Assembly: GCA_024710585.1 (NCBI GenBank)
Contig: JANJUM010000062.1
Coordinates: 1 to 45,855, forward strand
Direction of reading: 5' to 3'
DNA from: Desulforhopalus sp.
GTDB lineage: Bacteria; Desulfobacterota; Desulfobulbia; Desulfobulbales; Desulfocapsaceae
DNA length: 45,855 nucleotides
Below the pieces are notes generated by a model. It saw only the letters and a list, made by a program, of their open reading frames with translations, was not told the origin of the DNA and searched no databases. How positions within the stretch are numbered: position 1 is the first letter of the stretch; every line of letters begins with the position of its first letter. Position numbers and translations under genes: made by a program. This document shows positions 38,132 to 45,855 of the stretch, in pieces.

Positions 38132-40786
38132 CTATTCTCCGGCGGTCACCGCCTCCGCGGTTTCCTTCTCCCCAGCTTTGCCGATCCTCTTGGCGGGTGG
38201 GGCGGTAATGGTGCTGATCAACCTGCCCGGCATATGCGGGAAGGCGCTGATGATGGCCATGGCCACCGCCGCCAGGTAGGGAATGGACTGCACCAGCAGC
38301 ACGACAATCCACACGATGGTGTCCGGGGGCGGATCAACATCCTGCGCCCTGGCGAGGACGATGGCCCCGAGGATCAATGCCAGGGCGATCATGGCCTCTT
38401 CCCGCGCCGACTGCAGCGCGTACCAGAAGGCGCGCCCCTCGACCTTTTTCGGGGTGCGGAAGAAGGGCAGGCTCCTGGTGACCATGCCGAAGAGGATAGC
38501 CTTGGAGATGGTGTGCGACAGGGCGAGCCCGGCCAGGGCCGAGGCCAGGGTCTGGGAGAGGGTCGCCTTGACGCGGCTGCGGTAAAGATAGAACATCTTG
38601 GCGATCTTGAAGACGAAGAAGGCCAGGGGCACCGCCGAGAGGATGATCATCGGCGGGTCGACGTGGCGGGGAAAGTGGAGCATGCCGATGCTCCAGCCCA
38701 GGGCCGCCATGGTGAAGATGAGGTTGATGCTGTCGGCGATCCACGGCAGCCAGCCGGCGATGAAGTGGTAGCGCTGCCCGTAGGTGAGCCGGCTCTGGTT
38801 GCGCCACTGCAAGGCCTTGGCGTGATGACGGATGATCTGCACCGCGCCGTAGGCCCAGCGGTAGCGCTGCTTCTTGAAGTCGATGAAGGTGTCCGGCATG
38901 AGGCCGCGGCCGTAGGTTTTGGCGATATAGAGGGCTTCGTAGCCCTTTTCGAAGATGCGCAGACCGAGCTCGGCGTCCTCGGTGATGCACCACTCGGCCC
39001 ACCGCCCGACCTCCTCGAGCACCGCCTTGCGCACCATGGTCATGGTGCCGTGCTGGATGATGGCGTTGCGCTCGTTGCGGGTCACCATGCCGATATAGAA
39101 AAAGCCACGGTACTCGGCATAACACATCGCCTTGAAGAGGTTCTCGCCCTCGTCGCGATAGTCCTGCGGCGCCTGAATGATGGCCACCTCCGAGCGCAGA
39201 AACTGCGGCACCAGATCGCGCAGCCAGGTGGGGGTGACCTGATAGTCGCTGTCGATCACCGCCACCACCTCGGCCTCGGGGGCGGTCTTGGCCAGGGCGT
39301 AGTTGAGCGCCCCGGCCTTGAAGCCGGCCAGCTGCCCCTCGTGATAGAACTTGAAGCGCGGCCCGAGCCGCAGGCAGTGCTCCTGCACCGGCTCCCAGAC
39401 CTCGGGATCCTTGGTGTTGTTGTCGACCACCACCACCTCGAAGCGTGGGTAGTCGAGCCTGGCCAGGGCGTCGAGGGTCTCGATGAGCATCGCCGGCGGC
39501 TCGTTGTAGGCCGGGACGTGCACCGAGACCATGGGCAGCTGATCGTCGCTGGCCTCGATGGGAAGCAGGTTGCGGCGCCGCCCGTCGGCCCAGATGGCCT
39601 CCGCCCACTCATGGGCCTCGGCGAGCAGGACGATGACTACGCCGATGATGCCGATGAGCATGAGCAGGCCGACGACGATCATCGACAAGGTCAGATACTG
39701 CTGGGTATAGCTGTAGACGATCCACACCGCCCCGGTGGAAGCGATAAAGGCGATGGAGGCGAGAAAGCCACGGCCGCGCTTGCGCAGGGTGGTGGAGTCG
39801 ATGAGCAGCAGGGCGAAGGTGATGATGGCGATGCCCAGGGAAATGCCGGCCAGGGTTCGCCAGTTCGGCACCTCGACAATGGGCGAGGTGAAGGGGAACT
39901 TGGCCTTGCGGTCGGCGTCGTAGACCCCCCAGTAGGCGCCGACCGAGCCCTCGCTGGTGCGCTTCCAGGGCTGGTCGAAGGCCTCCATGATGTAGTAGGT
40001 GTAGCTCAGTTCCTCTGCCCGCTTGATGAAGCGGCGCAGGAAGGTGGCCTCGTTGAAGGGCGAGGCCACCGCCGCCTTGCGGGTGCGGCCATTGCTCGGC
40101 CAGCCGACCTCGGTAATCACCACCGGCAGTTGCGGGAAGGTCTTCTGCAGCATCTCCATATGCTCGACGATATAGTCGACCGCCTTGTCGAGGTGGATGC
40201 CCTCCCAGTAGGGCAGCATGTGGGTGGCGACAAAGTCGACGTGATTGGCCAGTTCGGGGTGCTTGACCCAGATATGCCAGGGCTCGGCAGTGCTCACCGG
40301 CACGTCCACCGCCGCGCGCACCCGGTCGAGATAGGCGCCGATCTCCTTGACCGTGGTCTCGCCGCGCAGCATCGACTCGTTGCCGACGATGACGCGGATG
40401 ACATTGCGATGGTTTTCCCGCGCCAGACGGATGACCGTCTCGACCTGGCGCTCGTTCTCCTCGAGGTTCTTGTCGATCCACGCCCCGAGGCTGACGTTGA
40501 GGCCGTATTTGGCGGCCATGGCGGGTATCTCCGCCAGCACGCCCTCGGTGGTGTAGAGGCGGATGGCATAGGTCTTGTCGGAGACCAGCTTGAGATCGGC
40601 CTCGATTTCCTCGACCGTCGGCAGGTTGTGCTCGATCTGGTTGTTCCAGGCTTGCATCGGTGAGAAGGAAAAGCCCTGGATGCGTTTGGGCCAGGGGGGC
40701 TCGGTCTCCTGCCGGTTGAGCAGCGCCCAGAAACTGATGGATACCACGGCAATGGCAATGCCGATGAGAACGTTTACTCTCGTCAT
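38132..40786 (-). CDS. GH17-GT2 fusion: beta-1,3-glucan synthase/transferase (NdvB-like)
   Basis: 884 residues. One N-terminal membrane helix (5-23) is followed by a periplasmic GH17 domain (about 35-300) with acid/base Glu137 (VGNESML) and nucleophile Glu225 (ITEVGWPSNG). Two membrane helices (about 310-390) lead to a cytosolic processive GT2 domain with VVVDNN, DSD 511-513, TED 601-603 and QRYRW 639-643, then further helices (about 660-860). Pseudomonas NdvB, with the same layout, makes cyclic beta-1,3-glucans linked to osmotic balance and biofilm antibiotic tolerance. The GH17 half probably transglycosylates the nascent glucan. Promoter at 40912-40941; no exporter gene adjoins. Confidence 0.9.
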   Translation of the reverse strand: MTRVNVLIGIAIAVVSISFWALLNRQETEPPWPKRIQGFSFSPMQAWNNQIEHNLPTVEEIEADLKLVSDKTYAIRLYTTEGVLAEIPAMAAKYGLNVSLGAWIDKNLEENERQVETVIRLARENHRNVIRVIVGNESMLRGETTVKEIGAYLDRVRAAVDVPVSTAEPWHIWVKHPELANHVDFVATHMLPYWEGIHLDKAVDYIVEHMEMLQKTFPQLPVVITEVGWPSNGRTRKAAVASPFNEATFLRRFIKRAEELSYTYYIMEAFDQPWKRTSEGSVGAYWGVYDADRKAKFPFTSPIVEVPNWRTLAGISLGIAIITFALLLIDSTTLRKRGRGFLASIAFIASTGAVWIVYSYTQQYLTLSMIVVGLLMLIGIIGVVIVLLAEAHEWAEAIWADGRRRNLLPIEASDDQLPMVSVHVPAYNEPPAMLIETLDALARLDYPRFEVVVVDNNTKDPEVWEPVQEHCLRLGPRFKFYHEGQLAGFKAGALNYALAKTAPEAEVVAVIDSDYQVTPTWLRDLVPQFLRSEVAIIQAPQDYRDEGENLFKAMCYAEYRGFFYIGMVTRNERNAIIQHGTMTMVRKAVLEEVGRWAEWCITEDAELGLRIFEKGYEALYIAKTYGRGLMPDTFIDFKKQRYRWAYGAVQIIRHHAKALQWRNQSRLTYGQRYHFIAGWLPWIADSINLIFTMAALGWSIGMLHFPRHVDPPMIILSAVPLAFFVFKIAKMFYLYRSRVKATLSQTLASALAGLALSHTISKAILFGMVTRSLPFFRTPKKVEGRAFWYALQSAREEAMIALALILGAIVLARAQDVDPPPDTIVWIVVLLVQSIPYLAAVAMAIISAFPHMPGRLISTITAPPAKRIGKAGEKETAEAVTAGE

Positions 40787-40911
40787 AATGGCCTGAAGGT
40801 CTGCTCCCGCGACGTGCCGGCGGGAAGGGGCGGGATCTTTGCGGGGGAAAGGAAGGTAAGGGTGAAAACGACAGCGTCACCGCCACATCGGCAGCGATGA
40901 CGCCGGAGTTT

Positions 40912-40941
40912 ATGATACCCTCTTTTCCCGCGGCGCAGCAA
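40912..40941 (-). promoter_or_regulatory. Candidate promoter of the glucan synthase gene
   Basis: On the minus strand: TTGCTG (40941-40936), an 18-base spacer, TATCAT (40917-40912); leader of about 120 bases. Confidence 0.45.
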
Positions 40942-40960
40942 GGTATTTCCGGACAGCGCC

Positions 40961-40984
40961 AGCCCTGCCGCGTGCCGCAGGGCT
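40961..40984 (-). terminator. Hairpin at the end of the MltB-like gene
   Basis: AGCCCTGC (40961-40968) and GCAGGGCT (40977-40984) form a perfect 8-bp stem with an 8-base loop, beginning at the stop codon. No T tract follows, so it is a weak terminator or mRNA-end structure. Confidence 0.4.
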
Positions 40985-42198
40985 TAGCGACGCAGGGCGC
41001 GGAGGACGGTCTGCGAGGCGAGCCCGTCCTCGGCGAGGCCGGCCTGCTGCTGAAAGTTGCGGATGGCCTGTTCCGTGGCCGGCCCGAGGTGGCCGTCGAC
41101 TTCGCCGATATAAAGGCCGCGCTGCTGAAGGCGCTCCTGCAGTTCCAGCTTCTCCTCGGCACTGAGCGAGCCGGCCGGGCGCGGCCAGGGCTGAACGAGG
41201 ACACCGCCGCGCCCGGCGATGCGGTCAGCAAGCAGGGCCACTGCCAGGGCGTAGGAGTCGGAGTTGTTGTAGCGCTTGATCACCGAGAAGTTATGCAGCA
41301 TGAGGAAGGCCGGTCCACCCGACCCACCAGGCACCTTGAGCACCGCCTTGTCGTCCGGGGAGGGGAAGGGCTTGCCGTCGGCGCGGCGAAAGCCCTGCCT
41401 GACCCATTCGCCCACCGTCCTGCTCTCCTGCTGCAGACGCTCGCCCCCGGAGGGGACGACCACCTCGTAGCCCCAGGGGAGGCCAGGGCGCCAGCCGTTC
41501 TCGCGCAACAGGTTGGCGGCGGTGGCCAGGGCGTCGGGGATGGAGTTCCAGATATCGCGGCGGCCGTTGTTGTCCATGTCGACGCCATAGGCGAGGTAGC
41601 TGGTGGGAATGAATTGGGTATGGCCCATGGCCCCGGCCCAGGAACCCATGAGGTGGGCGCGGCCGACCTCGCCGCTCTGCAGGATCTTCAGGGCGGCGGT
41701 GAGCTGGGTGCGCGCGAACTTCTGGCGCTTGGCGTCCCCATAGGCAAGGGTGGCCAGGGCCGAGGGGACGTAGAAGAGCCGCTCGGGCTGCTGGAGGATC
41801 GACCCGTAGTTGGATTCGATCGACCAGATGGCGAGGAGCAGGGAAGATTCCACGGCGAAGCGCTTCTCCACCGCCGCCAGGGTGGCGGCATGGAGTTCTG
41901 CCATCTTCTTGCCTTTGGCGATGGCCAGCGGGTTGACACGGGTGTCGAGATAGTCCCAGATCTCGGTGGTGAACTCCGGTTGATAGGCAGCCTTCTCGAG
42001 GACCAGGGGGTCGGGCTCGGTGACGCCGACGAACGCCGTGTCCCAGGTGGATTTCTTGATGCCCTCGCTTGCCGCCTTGGCGGAAAATTCCTCCAGCCAC
42101 CGCGTAAACTTGGCATCGGCCGCCTGGCCCTTCCCCGCCGAGGTCAGAACGCCGAGCATCACCATCGCCACTGCCACCACCGCCTTTGCCACCACCAT
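40984..42198 (-). CDS. Lytic murein transglycosylase, MltB family, with peptidoglycan-binding domain
   Basis: 404 residues from ATG 42198, behind GAGGGGAG. Signal peptide (1-26; ...GKGQA). The SLT_2 domain (about 30-325) has FTRWLEEF, catalytic Glu128 in WSIESNYG, GSWAGAMGHTQFIPTSY and DNNGRRDIW. The C-terminal peptidoglycan-binding_1 domain (about 340-402) has LQERLQQRGLYIGEVDGHLGPATEQAI. It cleaves MurNAc-GlcNAc bonds in the periplasm. No lipobox Cys, so soluble or murein-bound rather than a lipoprotein. Its leader contains the 9-bp hairpin at 42233-42253. Confidence 0.95.
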   Translation of the reverse strand: MVVAKAVVAVAMVMLGVLTSAGKGQAADAKFTRWLEEFSAKAASEGIKKSTWDTAFVGVTEPDPLVLEKAAYQPEFTTEIWDYLDTRVNPLAIAKGKKMAELHAATLAAVEKRFAVESSLLLAIWSIESNYGSILQQPERLFYVPSALATLAYGDAKRQKFARTQLTAALKILQSGEVGRAHLMGSWAGAMGHTQFIPTSYLAYGVDMDNNGRRDIWNSIPDALATAANLLRENGWRPGLPWGYEVVVPSGGERLQQESRTVGEWVRQGFRRADGKPFPSPDDKAVLKVPGGSGGPAFLMLHNFSVIKRYNNSDSYALAVALLADRIAGRGGVLVQPWPRPAGSLSAEEKLELQERLQQRGLYIGEVDGHLGPATEQAIRNFQQQAGLAEDGLASQTVLRALRR

Positions 42199-42232
42199 CG
42201 AACTCCCCTCTCGTCAAAAACCTTGTCTCACC

Positions 42233-42253
42233 GTCGGCCGGATGCCGGCCGAC
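42233..42253 (-). promoter_or_regulatory. Perfect 9-bp hairpin in the MltB-like leader
   Basis: GTCGGCCGG and CCGGCCGAC with a 3-base centre, 35 bases upstream of ATG 42198. On the minus strand TTTTT follows 11 bases after the stem, too far for a standard terminator. It may be an operator or RNA structure. Confidence 0.4.
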
Positions 42254-42353
42254 TTGCCTCATGGAAAGCCTCTCTTTAGCAGAAATGCGCCGGTTTTCCC
42301 AGCCAAATAGGCCTCGATGCTCCTTGCGGCAAGGACGACAGCGGTTTTGGAGA

Positions 42354-42382
42354 TTGCCAAACCTCATCTTTTGGAATACCCT
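42354..42382 (+). promoter_or_regulatory. Candidate promoter of the yqaA-ykgJ pair
   Basis: TTGCCA (42354-42359), a 17-base spacer, TACCCT (42377-42382). The start would fall at about 42389, almost at the ATG (42391). Confidence 0.4.
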
Positions 42383-42390
42383 CGGGGCCC

Positions 42391-42849
42391 ATGGAACCCT
42401 TCTCGGCCCTCGCCGAACACGCCGCCCTGCCGACCCTCTTTCTCCTCAGCTTCCTCGCCGCAACGCTGCTGCCCATCGGCTCGGAGTGGCTGCTGCTGGT
42501 GCTCCTCGTCCAGGGCCATTCCCTGCTGGCGCTGGTGGCAACCGCCAGCGTCGGCAATTTTCTCGGCGCCTCCACCACCTATCTCATCGGCCGCTGCGGC
42601 TCGGAACTACTCACCCGCCGCCTGCTGCGCATCGACGACACGCAGCTCGAGCGGGCAAGAACCCTCTACAGCCGTTACGGGGTATGGTCGCTGCTGCTCA
42701 GCTGGGTGCCGATAGTTGGCGACCCCCTCTGCCTGCTGGCGGGGATCTTCAAGGTCGATTTCGCCCTCTTCTCCCTGCCGGTGCTGCTCGGCAAGACCTC
42801 ACGCTATGCCGCTCTGGCACTGATGGTGCCGGGCGGAGGAGGAATGTAG
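42391..42849 (+). CDS. yqaA: YqaA-type (DedA-related VTT domain) membrane protein
   Basis: 152 residues: four hydrophobic segments (about 14-38, 42-65, 97-120, 125-148) and the family signature VGNFLGASTTYLIGR with YGVWSLLLSWVPIVGDPLCLLAG. YqaA/DedA relatives are inner-membrane proteins implicated in lipid-carrier flipping or envelope homeostasis; the role of YqaA is not known. No Shine-Dalgarno precedes the ATG. Its TAG stop directly abuts the ATG of the next gene, so the two form an operon. Confidence 0.87.
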   Translation: MEPFSALAEHAALPTLFLLSFLAATLLPIGSEWLLLVLLVQGHSLLALVATASVGNFLGASTTYLIGRCGSELLTRRLLRIDDTQLERARTLYSRYGVWSLLLSWVPIVGDPLCLLAGIFKVDFALFSLPVLLGKTSRYAALALMVPGGGGM

Positions 42850-43566
42850 ATGAACAAGAGCCTCATCCTCGACACCATGTACGGGGTCGTCGACGCCTGG
42901 ACCGCGACGCTGCCCTTCACCTGCGCCCCGGGTTGCTGCGCCTGCTGCACCGATCTGGTCACCATCACCGCCGCCGAAGGAGAAAAGATCCTCCACTATT
43001 GCCTGGAGCACGGTCTCCAGCGCTGGCTGGGCGAGGGCCTGGCCACCCGCCCCACCCGTACCCCGCCGACGCACACCCTGAACGATTTCGCCGCCGCCTG
43101 CCTCGAAGGCCGGGAACTTCCCGAGGATGACCAGACAACAGCACGCCCCTGCCTGTTCCTGCAGGGCGGCCGTTGCCGCATCTACCCGGCGCGGCCCCTC
43201 GCCTGCCGCCTCTTCGCTTCCACCGAGCCCTGCCGCCCGCAGCAACCGGCGGCGGTGCCGCCGTGGTACTTCGACGCGGTCACCGCCATCACCCAGGTCG
43301 CCGAGCACCTCGGCCAGAAGGAGTACTGGGGGCGGCTCGAGGACGTCCTCGCCGCACTGCTCGACATCAGCCACTTTGCCCCTGTCGCCAGTCACCTCGA
43401 CCCCATCCTGACCATCCAGGCCCGCCTCCGCACCCTCCCCGCCAGACCGCTGCCCGGCTTTCTCATCCCCGAAGACGAAGAGGGCAGGGTCGAGGAAATC
43501 CTCCAGCGTCTCTTCACCGCCGAGGTCGACGGCAAGAAGCTCGGCGACATCCTCGACGGCCGCTGA
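42850..43566 (+). CDS. YkgJ-family cysteine-cluster protein
   Basis: 238 residues; GGAGGAGG lies at the end of yqaA, just upstream. CAPGCCACCTDL (about 25-36) and CLFLQGGRCRIYPARPLACRLF (about residues 100-121) form the CxCxxC...C...C zinc/iron-binding pattern of the YkgJ (UPF0153) family. Its function is unknown; related proteins act as metal-binding or redox accessory factors. C-terminal residues 140-238 are helical without cysteines. Confidence 0.88.
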   Translation: MNKSLILDTMYGVVDAWTATLPFTCAPGCCACCTDLVTITAAEGEKILHYCLEHGLQRWLGEGLATRPTRTPPTHTLNDFAAACLEGRELPEDDQTTARPCLFLQGGRCRIYPARPLACRLFASTEPCRPQQPAAVPPWYFDAVTAITQVAEHLGQKEYWGRLEDVLAALLDISHFAPVASHLDPILTIQARLRTLPARPLPGFLIPEDEEGRVEEILQRLFTAEVDGKKLGDILDGR

Positions 43567-43641
43567 CGCGGCACCGCTCTTCCCGCCATGGCCATGCCGC
43601 TGCGGCCGGATCGCCCCCGACAAAACGCTACACTAATGTGA

Positions 43642-45390
<1,749 letters not shown>

Positions 45391-45396
45391 GCAGTC

Positions 45397-45855
45397 ATGC
45401 CCCAGGTAACCATCGACACCCCCGGCGGCACCCATATTGCCGTCGGCAGCGGCCAGCCGCTGCTGCTCATCGCCGGGCCCTGCGCCCTGGAATCCGAGGA
45501 TCTGGCGCGGACCGTCGCCACCACCATGCAGGGCATCTGCGCCCGCCTCGGCATCTCCTATGTCTTCAAGGCCTCCTACGACAAGGCTAACCGCACTTCC
45601 CTGTCCTCCTATCGCGGCCCGGGGTTGAAGGAAGGCCTGGCGATCCTCGCCGCCATCCGCCGCGACCTCAGCGTGCCGGTGCTTTCCGACGTGCATGACA
45701 TCACCCAGGTGGCGGCCGCCGCCGAGGTGCTCGACGTGCTGCAGATCCCCGCCTTTCTCTGCCGGCAGACCGATCTGCTGGTGGCCGCGGCACGCAGCGG
45801 CAAGCCGGTCAACATCAAAAAGGGGCAGTTCGTCTCCCCCTGGGACATGGAAAAC
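45397..45855 (+). CDS. kdsA: 3-deoxy-D-manno-octulosonate-8-phosphate synthase, N-terminal part
   Basis: The frame opens at ATG 45397 (MPQVTIDTPGGTHIAVG) and runs off the right edge after 153 codons, against about 270-280 for the full enzyme. LIAGPCALES, FKASYDKANRTSLSSYRGPGL, PVLSDVHD, IPAFLCRQTDLLVAAA and VNIKKGQF are KdsA hallmarks, including the Lys and Cys/His/Asp-region residues of the active site. It condenses arabinose-5-phosphate and PEP to Kdo-8-phosphate for LPS. It starts six bases after pyrG, likely the same transcript. Confidence 0.96.
   Translation, partial: MPQVTIDTPGGTHIAVGSGQPLLLIAGPCALESEDLARTVATTMQGICARLGISYVFKASYDKANRTSLSSYRGPGLKEGLAILAAIRRDLSVPVLSDVHDITQVAAAAEVLDVLQIPAFLCRQTDLLVAAARSGKPVNIKKGQFVSPWDMEN

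Noticed and set aside
38234-40663. Very long rightward open frame (809 codons) opposite the glucan synthase
   Set aside because: It is the antisense of a gene with all GH17 and GT2 catalytic motifs; its translation is a Gly/Asp/His-rich pattern typical of antisense frames in high-GC DNA.

Overview
The window is high-GC, densely coded DNA from a Gram-negative bacterium. It encodes Kdo-8-P synthase, a PagL-like outer-membrane deacylase, MltB-type and other lytic transglycosylases, a SPOR protein and a lipoprotein. Rubredoxin, a desulforedoxin-type domain, a thiol:fumarate-reductase-like FrdA/FrdB/HdrB/HdrC operon and a likely Fur-controlled rubredoxin point to an anaerobic lifestyle. Together with the pyrG-kdsA order and the small Arg-rich and HDOD/EAL proteins, this best fits the former Deltaproteobacteria (Desulfobacterota / Desulfuromonadia-like). 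That placement is an inference, not a sequence match. I see no tRNA, rRNA, CRISPR array, insertion sequence or phage gene; this reads as ordinary chromosome.

Layout. 1-4.8 kb: end of a membrane protein gene, polyphosphate kinase, a PagL-like protein and a degenerate EAL + HDOD protein. 4.9-9.6 kb: a tightly coupled four-gene operon (GlpD-like flavoprotein, methyltransferase, glycosyltransferase, sugar epimerase) behind one good promoter. 9.6-16 kb: FMN reductase, aromatic/aspartate aminotransferase, SPOR protein, EF-hand-like protein and an Ask_Ect-type aspartokinase. 16-20.2 kb: the fumarate-reductase/heterodisulfide-reductase-like operon, whose mRNA would begin in a strong hairpin. 20.3-22.4 kb: a small Arg-rich protein, a VKOR-thioredoxin fusion and ElaA. 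22.5-25.6 kb: an L,D-transpeptidase-fold protein with an NTF2-like tail, followed by an M99 carboxypeptidase with the unusual Gln zinc ligand. These are the architectures of the Csd6/Csd4 (Pgp2/Pgp1) helical-cell-shape enzymes. 25.6-27.7 kb: rubredoxin plus a desulforedoxin-domain protein under a Fur-box promoter, a thioesterase and a ComEA-like protein. 27.9-32.2 kb: ilvC and divergent ilvY, with surE and a cation transporter translationally coupled to ilvY. 32.2-38.1 kb: a lytic transglycosylase, a WD40/caspase-domain lipoprotein, a GT10 fucosyltransferase-like protein and a zinc-finger/YbaK pair. 38.1-45.9 kb: a GH17-GT2 glucan synthase, an MltB-like transglycosylase, YqaA, YkgJ, CTP synthase and the start of kdsA.

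Main themes are envelope biogenesis and remodelling (murein trimming, glucan and glycan synthesis, LPS), anaerobic redox chemistry (quinone- or thiol-linked fumarate/succinate turnover, rubredoxin-type proteins) and amino-acid metabolism (ilvC, aminotransferase, aspartokinase). Stop/start overlaps of the ATGA type are frequent. Many genes have readable sigma70-like promoters, often TTGCCA/TTGGCA with a 17-base spacer, which helps define the transcription units. The candidates most worth follow-up are the Csd6/Csd4-like pair, the coupled GlpD/glycan operon, the new desulforedoxin architecture next to a rubredoxin with a shortened metal knuckle, and the apparently leaderless pyrG.
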